From the NCBI GenBank assembly GCA_050516505.1, contig CP191518.1, positions 1,984,001 through 2,048,000 of the forward strand: a DNA stretch of 64,000 nt, written 5' to 3'. Each line of letters starts with the position of its first letter. Within the stretch, counting starts at the first letter, position 1. The notes beneath the pieces are model-generated. The model did not search any database and was not told the DNA's origin. It saw only the letters and a program-made list of their open reading frames with translations. Positions 44,813-53,423 of the stretch are shown here, piece by piece. The position numbers and the translations under genes are program-made. Origin of the DNA: Scandinavium ludwigii_A. GTDB lineage: Bacteria > Pseudomonadota > Gammaproteobacteria > Enterobacterales > Enterobacteriaceae.

Positions 44813-45817
44813 ATGAAACGCGCATCTCTCATCTCATTAATGCTCTTAGGTGCTCTCGGCGCGTCTCAGGCCGCCAGAGCGGTTGAATATACCTTACCGG
44901 CTAACGGTAGCCGCCTCGTGGGACAAAACCAGACCTACACGGTGCAGGAGGGCGACAATAGCCTGCAAACCATTGCCCGGCGCTTTGATACCGCCGCGAT
45001 GATTATCCTTGAAGCGAATAACACGATTGCGCCGGTGCCGAAACCGGGAACGCAGGTGATTATTCCACTTCAATTGCTGCTGCCTGACGTCCCGCGGGAA
45101 GGCATTGTGGTCAATCTGGCGGAACTGCGACTCTATTATTTCCCACCGGGCGGCAATACGGTGCAGGTGTATCCATTAGGCATCGGCCAGCTTGGGCTTG
45201 AAACGCCTGAAATGACCACCCGCGTCGGGCAAAAAATCCCGAATCCGACCTGGACGCCAACAGCGGGCATCCGCCAGCGCTCACAGGAGAAAGGTATCAC
45301 GCTGCCGCCGGTAGTACCCGCAGGGCCTAATAACCCGCTGGGGCGCTTCGCATTGCGTCTGGCGTACGGTAACGGTGAGTATCTGATTCACGGGACCAAT
45401 GCGCAGAGCAGCGTCGGGCTGCGCGTCAGCTCCGGCTGTATGCGGATGTTCACCGATGACATTAAAGCGCTGTTTGCGCAGGTGCGGGTCGGGACGCCAG
45501 TGCAGGTGATTAACCAGCCGGTGAAATATTCGATTGAGCCGAACGGTACGCGCTATATGGAAGTACACCGTCCGCTAACGCAGGATGAAACCCAGAACCC
45601 GCAGACCATGACCTACGTGCTCCCGGCGGGCTATTCACAGTTCGCCAGCGACAAAGGCACCGACAAGGTGATGGCGGATAAAGCAATGTATCGTCGGGCA
45701 GGTATTCCGGTGGTTGTGTCATCAGGCGTAACGCCGGTGTCGACAGGGCAGAATCAGGTGCTTTCGGTTCAGAATGGGTCGCCTGCAACGGCGAATGAAA
45801 CGCGGGTAATGCAATAA
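44813..45817 (+). CDS. ldtE: L,D-transpeptidase LdtE
   Basis: A 334-residue periplasmic YkuD-family transpeptidase that forms 3-3 (DAP-DAP) cross-links in peptidoglycan. The signal peptide is about 23 residues (MKRASLISLMLLGALGASQA). A LysM domain follows (YTVQEGDNSLQTIARRFD, near residues 43-60), then the YkuD catalytic domain. The active site is GEYLIHGTN, with the nucleophile cysteine in LRVSSGCMRM near residue 210. It stands 108 bases after sufE with its own leader. Its neighbour lpp encodes the Braun lipoprotein, which other Ldt enzymes attach to the wall. Confidence 0.95.
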   Translation: MKRASLISLMLLGALGASQAARAVEYTLPANGSRLVGQNQTYTVQEGDNSLQTIARRFDTAAMIILEANNTIAPVPKPGTQVIIPLQLLLPDVPREGIVVNLAELRLYYFPPGGNTVQVYPLGIGQLGLETPEMTTRVGQKIPNPTWTPTAGIRQRSQEKGITLPPVVPAGPNNPLGRFALRLAYGNGEYLIHGTNAQSSVGLRVSSGCMRMFTDDIKALFAQVRVGTPVQVINQPVKYSIEPNGTRYMEVHRPLTQDETQNPQTMTYVLPAGYSQFASDKGTDKVMADKAMYRRAGIPVVVSSGVTPVSTGQNQVLSVQNGSPATANETRVMQ

Positions 45818-45840
45818 CGCGGAAAGGTCATTAACAGGCA

Positions 45841-45871
45841 AAAAAAATGGCGCACAATGTGCGCCATTTTT
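45841..45871. terminator. Bidirectional terminator between ldtE and lpp
   Basis: AAAAATGGCGCAC and GTGCGCCATTTTT pair around AAT, with T runs on both strands. It ends the abundant lpp mRNA and the convergent ldtE. Confidence 0.95.
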
Positions 45872-45884
45872 ATTACAGGTACTC

Positions 45885-46121
45885 TTACTTACGGTAAGAG
45901 TGAGCCTGGTTGTCCAGACGCTGGTTAGCGCGTGCTGCGTCGTCTTTAGCAGCTTGAACGTCAGAACGCATTGCGTTCACGTCGTTGCTCAGCTGGTCAA
46001 CTTTAGCGTTCAGAGTCTGAACGTCAGAAGACAGCTGATCGATTTTAGCGTTAGAAGAACAACCTGCCAGCATAGTAGAAGCCAGGATTACCGCGCCCAG
46101 TACCAGTTTAGTACGATTCAT
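45885..46121 (-). CDS. lpp: Major outer-membrane (Braun) lipoprotein
   Basis: A 78-residue lipoprotein. The signal is MNRTKLVLGAVILASTMLAGC; the mature 58-residue part is a trimeric coiled-coil of heptads (SNAKIDQLSSDVQTLNAK...). The C-terminal lysine in SYRK is linked to diaminopimelate of peptidoglycan. The C-terminus (NQAHSYRK) differs from the MATKYRK of E. coli. It is the most abundant outer-membrane protein in enterobacteria. Promoter and leader match the strong E. coli lpp promoter. Confidence 0.98.
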   Translation of the reverse strand: MNRTKLVLGAVILASTMLAGCSSNAKIDQLSSDVQTLNAKVDQLSNDVNAMRSDVQAAKDDAARANQRLDNQAHSYRK

Positions 46122-46166
46122 TATTAATACCCTCTAGATTGAGTTAATCTCCATGTAGCGTTACAA

Positions 46167-46195
46167 GTATTACACAAAGTTTTTTATGTTGAGAA
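46167..46195 (-). promoter_or_regulatory. lpp promoter
   Basis: On the minus strand, -35 TTCTCA (46190-46195), a 17-base spacer, and -10 TAATAC (46167-46172). Sequence around it matches E. coli lpp from memory. The upstream region is AT-rich, as in E. coli. Confidence 0.82.
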
Positions 46196-46294
46196 TATTT
46201 TTTTAGTGGAAGACGCTTATTTTTGTTCGTTCGCTCAAAGAAACACCTGAACGGAGCGGGAAGCGCAAAAATCTGTGTGAAAACAGTACGATTT

Positions 46295-46342
46295 AATCGG
46301 ATTCATCTTAGATAATCAAAACTTAAATAGTGAAATCCGATT
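46295..46342. repeat. Nine-base inverted repeat between lpp and pykF
   Basis: AATCGGATT and AATCCGATT are separated by 30 bases. They lie about 130 bases upstream of the lpp start site. It could be a regulatory site or a loop; the function is unknown. The rest of this 300-base gap holds the lpp promoter and the pykF terminator. Confidence 0.4.
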
Positions 46343-46373
46343 TGCAATTTTATTAAATGAGGCTAAAGAAGGA

Positions 46374-46400
46374 ATAAAAAAAGCGCCGCGAGGGCGCTTT
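46374..46400 (-). terminator. pykF terminator
   Basis: On the minus strand, AAGCGCC, loop, GGCGCTT then a T run. Confidence 0.9.
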
Positions 46401-46428
46401 TGTGCAAATTAAGTCGACTGAACCGAAA

Positions 46429-47841
46429 TTACAGTACGTGAACGGATGCAGTATTGGTGGTTCCGCTTGGTACCAGCGCACCAGAAACCATCACCACAAC
46501 GTCACCTTTCTGAGCCAGACCGCTCTGCAATGCAACTTCTTTACCCAGACGGTAGAAATCATCAGTAGAAGAGATTTCTTTCACCAGCTGCGCGTTAACG
46601 CCTTTAGACAGCACCAGCTGACGTGCAGTCAGTTCGTTGGTGGTCAGCGCCAGGATAGTGGCATCCGGGAAGTATTTACGGATTGCACGAGCAGATTTAC
46701 CGCCCTGGGTCGCAACAACAATCAGTGGCGCTTCCAGTTTCTCAGCAGTTTCTACCGCACCGCGGCAAACTGCTTCGGTGATGCGCAGCTTACGGCTGTC
46801 GTTGTTGAAGTCCAGACGGCTGCTCATTACGCGGTCAGTACGTTCGCAGATGGTCGCCATGATGGTCACAGCTTCCAGCGGGTATTTACCTTTCGCAGAT
46901 TCACCAGACAGCATGACGGCATCGGTACCGTCGAGGATGGCGTTCGCAACGTCACCGGCTTCAGCGCGGGTTGGACGTGGGTTCTTGATCATAGAATCCA
47001 GCATCTGGGTCGCGGTGATAACCACTTTACGTGCACGCACGCATTTTTCGATGATCATCTTCTGCGCGAAGATAACTTCTTCAACCGGGATTTCAACGCC
47101 CATATCGCCACGAGCAACCATGATGCCGTCAGACGCTTCGAGGATTTCGTCGAAGTTGTTCAGGCCTTCCTGGTTTTCGATTTTGGAGATGATCTGGATG
47201 TTTTCGCCGCCGTGGGCTTTCAGGTGCTCACGGATTTCCAGCACGTCAGAACGCTTACGGATAAAGGACGCTGCAACGAAGTCAACGCCCTGTTCGCAAC
47301 CGAAGATCAGGTCCTGTTTGTCTTTCTCAGCCAGCGCTGGCAGAGCAATGGAAACGCCTGGCAGGTTAACGCCTTTGTTTTCGCCCAAGTCGCCGTTGTT
47401 CAGTACTTTACAAACAACCTTGTTGCCTTCGATAGCGGTAACTTCCATACCGATCAAACCGTCATCAACCAGAATGGTGTTGCCGACGCTCAGATCGTTG
47501 GTGAAACCTTCGTAGGTAACGGCCACGGTTTCGGTGTTACCGACAACCGTTTTGTCCGTGGTGAAGGTGAAGGTCTGGCCAGCTTTCAGGGAGACGTCGT
47601 TGCCGCCTTCCAGTTTAATGGTACGGATTTCCGGGCCCTTGGTATCCAGCAGGATAGCCGCAGTCTTACCGGTTTTGCTCACCACGTTGCGCAGGTTCTT
47701 GATGCGCTGGCCGTGTTCAGCGTAGTCGCCGTGAGAGAAGTTCAGACGCATCACGTTCATGCCAGCGTCCAGCATTTTGGTCAGCATCTCTTCGGATTCG
47801 GTTTTTGGACCGATGGTGCAAACAATTTTGGTCTTTTTCAT
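46429..47841 (-). CDS. pykF: Pyruvate kinase I
   Basis: Converts PEP and ADP to pyruvate and ATP; the fructose-1,6-bisphosphate-activated isoenzyme. It has 470 residues. The start KKTKIVCTIGPKTES is canonical. The active-site lysine is in IISKIENQEGL near residue 220, metal ligands in DGIMVARGDMGVEIP, and the K+/Mg region in ATQMLDSMIKNPRPTRAE. The C-terminal effector domain follows (VVATQGGKSARAIRKY). ATG 47841 is chosen over a longer frame to 47907, which lacks a ribosome site. Cra control is likely (site at 48051). Confidence 0.98.
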   Translation of the reverse strand: MKKTKIVCTIGPKTESEEMLTKMLDAGMNVMRLNFSHGDYAEHGQRIKNLRNVVSKTGKTAAILLDTKGPEIRTIKLEGGNDVSLKAGQTFTFTTDKTVVGNTETVAVTYEGFTNDLSVGNTILVDDGLIGMEVTAIEGNKVVCKVLNNGDLGENKGVNLPGVSIALPALAEKDKQDLIFGCEQGVDFVAASFIRKRSDVLEIREHLKAHGGENIQIISKIENQEGLNNFDEILEASDGIMVARGDMGVEIPVEEVIFAQKMIIEKCVRARKVVITATQMLDSMIKNPRPTRAEAGDVANAILDGTDAVMLSGESAKGKYPLEAVTIMATICERTDRVMSSRLDFNNDSRKLRITEAVCRGAVETAEKLEAPLIVVATQGGKSARAIRKYFPDATILALTTNELTARQLVLSKGVNAQLVKEISSTDDFYRLGKEVALQSGLAQKGDVVVMVSGALVPSGTTNTASVHVL

Positions 47842-48050
47842 GACAGTCTTAGTCTTTAAGTTGAGAGAGAAGGAATAGGAAAATTTGGATCGTGGGCGCA
47901 CTGCCACGAAGGTAAACCTGTATTACGAAAGTCGCGATGCCACGAGATAAGGATAGGTGACATCAAAAAAGCGTGCAGAGGAAAGTGAGCCTGGTTTTCA
48001 GCTACGAAGGTTGGATGAAGTTTTACGTTATTTTTTATGCAGTCCAATGC

Positions 48051-48064
48051 GCTGAAACCATTCA
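48051..48064 (+). promoter_or_regulatory. Cra (FruR) site in the pykF promoter region
   Basis: GCTGAAACCATTCA fits the full Cra consensus (RSTGAAWCSNTHHW). It lies just downstream of the inferred pykF start site, a repressor position. Compare the activator-placed site at ppsA: the pair gives opposite control of PEP/pyruvate interconversion. Confidence 0.8.
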
Positions 48065-48081
48065 AGAAAGAATCGGTGCGT

Positions 48082-48087
48082 ATTATA
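48082..48087 (-). promoter_or_regulatory. pykF -10 element
   Basis: TATAAT on the minus strand, 240 bases before the pykF start codon; the -35 (TTTCCT at 17 bases) is weak. This implies a long pykF leader. Nothing else is recognised in the 422-base pykF-fumD gap. Confidence 0.6.
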
Positions 48088-48263
48088 CGAGGTTACGGGT
48101 AAAAAGGAAAATGAAAACGCCGTTTCAGAACAAGACGATAGCGCTTAACAAAATCATTACGATGCGATCTGTACTTTGTAACAGAATCTAATGGCGAAAG
48201 TTAACCCGAAAGACGCTATCATCAGTAATGAATTGAAAATTAATGAGTTAGCAGGAGCAACAG

Positions 48264-48476
48264 ATGGGCAATCAAGGTAAAGATGACGCGCTGTATCAGG
48301 AAATGTGCCGGGTGGTCGGCAAGGTCGTACTCGAGATGCGCGACCTGGGACAGGAGCCCAAACACATTGTCATTGCTGGCGTATTACGCACATCGCTTGC
48401 TAACCAAAAGATAAAACGCAGTGAACAGACCCGTGAGGCGATGGAACGTGTCATCACTGCGCTGGCGGGTCAATAA
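48264..48476 (+). CDS. fumD: Fumarase D
   Basis: A 70-residue FumD (YdhZ) family protein. E. coli FumD has been reported to have low fumarase activity; the role is not settled. The block MCRVVGKVVLEMRDLGQE and HIVIAGVLRTSLAN match the E. coli protein almost exactly. ATG 48264 follows AGGAG. It is divergent from pykF, as in E. coli. Its stop is directly next to the stop of the TetR gene on the other strand, and marks the left edge of the accessory block. Confidence 0.9.
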   Translation: MGNQGKDDALYQEMCRVVGKVVLEMRDLGQEPKHIVIAGVLRTSLANQKIKRSEQTREAMERVITALAGQ

Positions 48477-49115
48477 TCAGGCAATCACAAAGCGTAAAAC
48501 CGCTTTCACGGCAATTTCTGAGTGATGCGCCACCAGTTCCGGGTCGTCAATTTCCGGCAACGGGCCTTCCAGATAAAGGCTATTAAAGGTGTAAAAGTTA
48601 GACACCTGGTAAAAACTGAAGCTGCTGATCAACCGGTGCACGTCCCGGGCCTCGACGCCTTGCTGAAAAATATCCTGTTGCTGACCACGGTCGAGAATAT
48701 TTTCCAGAATCGACAGGGCGCTTTTGTTCAGCGGTTTCAGCAAACCTGACGCATTCAGCCACTTCCCGCGCTGCATGTTCTCCATGCAAATGACCCGCAT
48801 AAAATCCGCATGGCTCGCGTGGTACGCCACACTCCATTTCACCAACTGCACCAGCGCTTCGACCGGCGGTAAATTTTCCAGCCCCAACTGCTGCTCGTTT
48901 TCACGAATGCGGGCGTAGACGTGCTCCAGCACCGCCTGATACAGCTGCTCTTTGGTTTTGAAGTAATAGACCACCATCCGTTTGGTGGTTTGCGCCTCTC
49001 CGGCTATCTGTTCCATTCTCGCCCCGGCCAGGCCGTGCTCGGCAAAAACCGCGATGGCAGCGGCAAAAATCTTCTCTTTCAGGCTCTGGGCTTCATCGTG
49101 AACAACAACAGACAT
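48477..49115 (-). CDS. TetR family regulator of the dehydroshikimate set
   Basis: A 212-residue TetR-type repressor. The helix-turn-helix lies in the first 60 residues: KEKIFAAAIAVFAEHGLAGA, then EQIAGEAQTTKRMVVYYF, which is typical (YYFKTKEQLY). The C-terminal ligand domain resembles PsrA/RutR-like TetR_C. It is divergent from the quiC gene across 125 bases that contain a candidate operator at 49188. Its ligand is probably a shikimate-pathway hydroaromatic, which is an inference from position. Confidence 0.85.
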   Translation of the reverse strand: MSVVVHDEAQSLKEKIFAAAIAVFAEHGLAGARMEQIAGEAQTTKRMVVYYFKTKEQLYQAVLEHVYARIRENEQQLGLENLPPVEALVQLVKWSVAYHASHADFMRVICMENMQRGKWLNASGLLKPLNKSALSILENILDRGQQQDIFQQGVEARDVHRLISSFSFYQVSNFYTFNSLYLEGPLPEIDDPELVAHHSEIAVKAVLRFVIA

Positions 49116-49187
49116 AGCGACTCCGGCTTCGGGTTAGAACAAAAAATACACACAATGATCACAATTTAGCAACGAATTATGGCGCGC

Positions 49188-49205
49188 ATGAACCAAATGA
49201 TTCAT
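49188..49205. promoter_or_regulatory. Candidate TetR operator
   Basis: ATGAACCAAATGATTCAT is an imperfect palindrome (14 of 18 symmetric) between the tetR and quiC starts. Confidence 0.5.
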
Positions 49206-49240
49206 ATTCAACTTTCCCGAAGATCATGACAGGTGACACT

Positions 49241-51094
49241 ATGCTGCGCTCCATCGCAACCGTCTCGATATCAGGCACCTTACCGGAAAAACTGAGCGCC
49301 ATTGCCGATGCAGGCTATCAGGGCGTTGAAATTTTTGAAAATGATCTGCTCTATTATACCGGTTCACCGGCGGATATCCGACAAATGGCCGCCGATCTCG
49401 GTTTGCAGATCACGCTTTTTCAGCCCTTTCGTGATTTCGAAGGCGCCAGCCGACCGCAGTTTGCCGCCAACCTTGAGCGCGCCAGACGCAAATTTGAACT
49501 CATGCATCAACTCGGCTGTGACACCTTGCTGTTATGCAGCAGTGTAGCGCCCGACACCAGCCCGGATATCGACATGCAAATCAGCGACCTGCGCGCGCTG
49601 GCAGAGCTGGCCGAACGTGAAAAAATCAACGTCGGATACGAAGCTCTGGCCTGGGGCAGGCAGGTGAACCGCTGGCATCAGGCGTGGCAGCGCGTTAAAG
49701 CTGTCGATAGCCCGGCGATGGGGATTGTGTTCGACAGCTTCCACGTGCTGGCACTGGGTGACACGCTGGCGCGGCTGGATGAAGTGCCGGTCGATAAAAT
49801 TACCTTCCTGCAGTTGGCCGATGCGCCGGTGATGAAAATGGACGTGCTCGAATGGAGCCGCCATTTCCGCTGCTTCCCGGGTCAGGGCGAACTTCCCGTG
49901 GTGGAATTTGCCACCGATTTAACCCGACGCGGCTATCGTGGCCCGTGGTCGCTGGAAGTGTTCAACGATGGTTTTCGTGCCTCGCCAAACGGCGCAACCG
50001 CGAAGGACGGCTATCGTTCGTTGCTGTGGCTGGAAGAACAAACCCGTCAGCAATTACCTGAAACAGATGCCGAACTCTGTTCGCTGCCTGCGCTGCCGGA
50101 ATATCAGGGTCCGGAATTTATTGAATTTGCCGCCAGTCCTGCTGAAGCGAAAAAGCTCGGCACCAGCCTTAGCCAAATGGGCTTCCAGCAGCAGGGAATG
50201 CACCGCAGTAAAAAAGTGAGTCTGTGGCAAAACGGCGGCGCGCGGGTGATTGTCAATCACCAGCCGCACAGCTGGGCCGACCATTTCTGGCAGCGCCACG
50301 GCATTTCTCTGTGTGCCATGGCGCTGCGCGTCAGCCGCAGTGCGCCGATTATCGCTCGGGCAAAAGCGTACGGCTACGCCACCTGGCAAGGCGAGGTCGG
50401 GCCAAATGAAAGCACTATACCGGCGGTATGCGCGCCGGACGGCAGCCTGATTTATCTGGTAGAAGAGGGTGATGATATCTACGCCCGCGACTTTGAACTC
50501 AACGCGCCGGTGTCGACTTCAGGTCTACTCGGCATCGATCATCTGGCGTTAGGGATGGAGGCCGATAGCCGCGATAACTGGGTAATGTTCTTCCGCACCG
50601 TGTTTGGCTTCACGCTCGAGCATGAGCAGACGATGCCCGATCCTTACGGGCTGGTGCGCAGCCTGGCGGTACACAGCCCGCAGGGAAATATTCGCCTGGC
50701 GCTGAATATTTCCCAAAGTCGCGCCACGCAGATTGCGCGCTCGGTGGCCTGCTATCAGGGCGCGGGCTTACAGCATGCGGCGTTTGCCTGTGCGGACTTG
50801 CCCGCGGTGCTTGAAACGTTACCCGACGGGTTACCGTCTGCACTGCCTATTCCGGCCAACTATTATGAGGATCTCCGGGCGCGGTTCGGCGACAGCGAGC
50901 AGGCCGACGTTCTGCAACAGCAGCAGATCCTGTACGATCGTGACGGCAACGGTGGCGAGTTTTTACACTTGTATACTCGCCCATTCAGCGCCGGACGTTT
51001 TTTCTTTGAGTTAACCGAACGACGTAACGGCTATGCGCAATATGGCGCGGTCAATGCGGCGGTCCGTCTTTCGGCCATGCAGTACAGTGAGTAA
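49241..51094 (+). CDS. quiC: 3-dehydroshikimate dehydratase with HPPD-like C-terminal domain
   Basis: A 617-residue two-domain enzyme of the bacterial QuiC type. The N-terminal sugar-isomerase-like TIM barrel (1-280) converts 3-dehydroshikimate to protocatechuate. The metal ligands match the published QuiC1 set: E134 (GYEALAWGR), D165 (FDSFH), Q191 (FLQLAD) and E239 (SLEVFND). The C-terminal part (about 290-617) is a VOC/4-hydroxyphenylpyruvate-dioxygenase-like domain. Its HHE triad appears intact: H434 (GIDHLALG), H512 (LQHAAF), E590 (FFFELTER). ATG 49241 is preferred over 49226 because AGGTGA precedes it and homologues start there. Confidence 0.9.
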   Translation: MLRSIATVSISGTLPEKLSAIADAGYQGVEIFENDLLYYTGSPADIRQMAADLGLQITLFQPFRDFEGASRPQFAANLERARRKFELMHQLGCDTLLLCSSVAPDTSPDIDMQISDLRALAELAEREKINVGYEALAWGRQVNRWHQAWQRVKAVDSPAMGIVFDSFHVLALGDTLARLDEVPVDKITFLQLADAPVMKMDVLEWSRHFRCFPGQGELPVVEFATDLTRRGYRGPWSLEVFNDGFRASPNGATAKDGYRSLLWLEEQTRQQLPETDAELCSLPALPEYQGPEFIEFAASPAEAKKLGTSLSQMGFQQQGMHRSKKVSLWQNGGARVIVNHQPHSWADHFWQRHGISLCAMALRVSRSAPIIARAKAYGYATWQGEVGPNESTIPAVCAPDGSLIYLVEEGDDIYARDFELNAPVSTSGLLGIDHLALGMEADSRDNWVMFFRTVFGFTLEHEQTMPDPYGLVRSLAVHSPQGNIRLALNISQSRATQIARSVACYQGAGLQHAAFACADLPAVLETLPDGLPSALPIPANYYEDLRARFGDSEQADVLQQQQILYDRDGNGGEFLHLYTRPFSAGRFFFELTERRNGYAQYGAVNAAVRLSAMQYSE

Positions 51095-51173
51095 ACCAGA
51101 CTGAACCAGAAGGTTCGGCTGGTGGAGTGAAAATAACAACATTCATCTGCACCCTACAAAGACAGGAAACTCT

Positions 51174-52505
51174 ATGAGCACTTACAGCCATGACCACGCT
51201 GTGGCCGCGGAGGCGGTCACCGCTGTGCGCCGCACCCGGCGTCGGATCGGTATTCTGGCCCTGCTGGCAGTGGGCACCATGATCAACTATCTTGACCGCA
51301 CGGTGCTGGGTATCGCTGCCCCGGCGCTCACTCAGGAGCTGGGCATCAACGCGGCGATAATGGGCCTGGTGTTCTCGGCGTTTGCCTGGACCTACGCGCT
51401 GGCGCAGATTCCCGGCGGCCTGTTCCTTGACCGCTTCGGCAATAAAATTACCTATTTCCTCTCCCTCACGCTGTGGTCGCTGTTCACGCTGTTTCACGGC
51501 ATGGCGGTGGGCATCAAATCCTTATTACTGTGCCGCTTTGGGCTGGGGATCAGCGAAGCGCCGTGCTTCCCGGTGAATAGCCGGGTGGTCAGCGCCTGGT
51601 TTCCGCAGCAGGAGAGGGCAAAAGCCACGGCGGTGTACACCGTTGGCGAATACCTTGGCCTCGCCTGCTTCTCGCCATTGCTGTTCTGGATAATGGGCAA
51701 CTTTGGCTGGCGCGCACTGTTTATCAGTGTCGGCGTGGTCGGCATATTGTTTGCGATTGCCTGGTGGCGTCTGTACCGCGAACCACACGAAGACAGCCGT
51801 TTGAGCCAGCAGGAACGTGAATACATTGAAGCGGGCGGCGGCATTCAGTCCGCTGTGGTGCAAAAAACAGCGTTCAGCTGGCCGCTGGTGCGTCAGTTGC
51901 TTAGCAAGCGTCAGATTGTCGGGGCGAGTATCGGCCAGTTTGCCGGTAACACGGTACTGGTGTTCTTCCTGACCTGGTTCCCGACGTGGCTGGCCACTGA
52001 GCGTCACATGCCGTGGCTGAAAGTGGGCTTCTTTGCCATTCTGCCGTTCCTCGCGGCGGCAGGTGGGGTGATGTTCGGCGGCTGGGTGTCGGACAAACTG
52101 CTGAAAGCCACGGGTTCTGCCAATCTCGGGCGCAAGCTGCCGATTATTGTCGGCCTGCTGATGGCGAGCTGCATCATCACCGCTAACTGGTTGCACAGTG
52201 ACACCGCGGTGATCCTGGTGATGTCGTTCGCCTTCTTTGGTCAGGGAATGGTCGGCCTGGGCTGGACGTTGATTTCTGACATGGCACCCAACGGGCTCGG
52301 GGGCCTCACCGCCGGACTGTTCAACTTCTGCGCCAACCTGGCGGGGATCCTCACGCCGCTGGTGATTGGCTTTATCGTCGCCGCCTCCGGCAGTTTCTTC
52401 TACGCACTCATTTACATCGGCGGCGCGGCGTTGCTCGGTGTGGTGGCGTACGTCTTTATTCTCGGCGATGTCAAACGCATCGAACTCACGGAACAGCAGG
52501 ATTAG
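51174..52505 (+). CDS. MFS transporter, anion:cation symporter type
   Basis: A 443-residue major-facilitator protein with about twelve membrane helices. The family block NYLDRTVLGIAAPAL near residue 35, and RFGLGISEAPCFPVNSRVVS near 119, are typical of the ACS family (ExuT, DgoT, phthalate and hydroxyaromatic transporters). By context it imports quinate, shikimate, dehydroshikimate or a related acid. It follows quiC by 79 bases and precedes the dehydrogenase gene by 9. ATG 51174 follows AGGAAA. Confidence 0.87.
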   Translation: MSTYSHDHAVAAEAVTAVRRTRRRIGILALLAVGTMINYLDRTVLGIAAPALTQELGINAAIMGLVFSAFAWTYALAQIPGGLFLDRFGNKITYFLSLTLWSLFTLFHGMAVGIKSLLLCRFGLGISEAPCFPVNSRVVSAWFPQQERAKATAVYTVGEYLGLACFSPLLFWIMGNFGWRALFISVGVVGILFAIAWWRLYREPHEDSRLSQQEREYIEAGGGIQSAVVQKTAFSWPLVRQLLSKRQIVGASIGQFAGNTVLVFFLTWFPTWLATERHMPWLKVGFFAILPFLAAAGGVMFGGWVSDKLLKATGSANLGRKLPIIVGLLMASCIITANWLHSDTAVILVMSFAFFGQGMVGLGWTLISDMAPNGLGGLTAGLFNFCANLAGILTPLVIGFIVAASGSFFYALIYIGGAALLGVVAYVFILGDVKRIELTEQQD

Positions 52506-52514
52506 GGAGCACGC

Positions 52515-53351
52515 ATGATCATTACCGGAAACACCAGACTGATTGCGCATCTGGGCTGGCCCACGGAAAGTTTCAAAGCGCCGATGATTTACAACCCGTG
52601 GTTTGCGGCGCAAAACGTGGATGTCAAAGTGGTGCCGATGGGCGTGCGTCCGGAGGCTTTTGCCGCGTTCGTGCCTGCGCTGTTTCAGATGACCAATCTG
52701 GTGGGCGCGTTGGTGACGATGCCACATAAAGTCGTCACCGCCGGGCTGGTGCAACAGCTTAGCCCGACGGCAGCGATTGCCGGAGCCTGCAATGCCATTC
52801 GACGTGAAGAGGACGGCTCGCTCACCGGGGATATGTTTGACGGTGATGGGTTCGTGCAGGGCATTCAGCGTAAAGGTTTTTGCGCGGAGAATGCCCGGGC
52901 GTTAGTGGTGGGCTGTGGCGGCGTGGGGTCGGCGATTGCCGCCTCACTGGCGGCGGCGGGCGTGCCAGCGCTCACGCTGTTTGATACGCGTGAGCAAACC
53001 GCTCAGGCGCTGGCCATGCGACTACGGCGTCATTATCCAACGCTGGAAATCAGCCTAATGCAAAAGGATCCGCAGGGTCATTCGCTGGTGGTCAATGCCA
53101 CGCCGATAGGCATGAACGCGGGTGATCCGCTGCCGCTGGATGTTGACCGCCTGACGCCCGGCGCGTACGTCGGCGAAGTAGTCATGAGCCAGACGTGGAC
53201 GCCGTTTTTGCAGGCCGCGATGGCGCGCGATTGTCAGGTGCAGCGCGGCACTGACATGCTGTTTGAAATGATCCCCGCCTATCTGACGTTCTTTGGTCTG
53301 CCGGTCGCCACCCCGGAACAGTTGCGCGAACGGGCTGAGATCAGGGAATAA
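52515..53351 (+). CDS. Shikimate dehydrogenase family protein (catabolic type)
   Basis: A 278-residue AroE/YdiB-family NAD(P)-dependent dehydrogenase. The substrate lysine is in LVTMPHK near residue 70, the NDG-like catalytic loop in DMFDGDGF near 105, and the Rossmann motif in VVGCGGVGSAIAAS near 130. Its place next to quiC and a transporter suggests it oxidises shikimate or quinate (or hydroxyl analogues) to feed 3-dehydroshikimate to QuiC. The anabolic AroE is normally elsewhere. ATG 52515 follows GGGAG. Confidence 0.85.
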   Translation: MIITGNTRLIAHLGWPTESFKAPMIYNPWFAAQNVDVKVVPMGVRPEAFAAFVPALFQMTNLVGALVTMPHKVVTAGLVQQLSPTAAIAGACNAIRREEDGSLTGDMFDGDGFVQGIQRKGFCAENARALVVGCGGVGSAIAASLAAAGVPALTLFDTREQTAQALAMRLRRHYPTLEISLMQKDPQGHSLVVNATPIGMNAGDPLPLDVDRLTPGAYVGEVVMSQTWTPFLQAAMARDCQVQRGTDMLFEMIPAYLTFFGLPVATPEQLRERAEIRE

Positions 53352-53374
53352 GTGGATTCGACTGGCGTTCCCTG

Positions 53375-53412
53375 TTTGCCCGGATAAGATAATGGCTTTT
53401 AAACCGGGCAAA
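53375..53412. repeat. Nine-base inverted repeat upstream of the ModA-like gene
   Basis: TTTGCCCGG and CCGGGCAAA enclose 20 AT-rich bases (ATAAGATAAT...). It may be a terminator stem for the dehydroshikimate set or an operator for the next gene; no T run follows. Confidence 0.5.
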
Positions 53413-53423
53413 ATTTCACACTG

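Noticed and set aside
46402..47859. A 485-codon open frame on the plus strand opposite pykF
   Set aside because: It is an antisense shadow of pykF: the composition comes from strong codon bias, there is no ribosome site, and the product resembles no family.
51525..52754. A 409-codon minus-strand frame opposite the MFS gene
   Set aside because: His/Gln/Arg-rich reverse reading of a membrane protein gene, with no family similarity.
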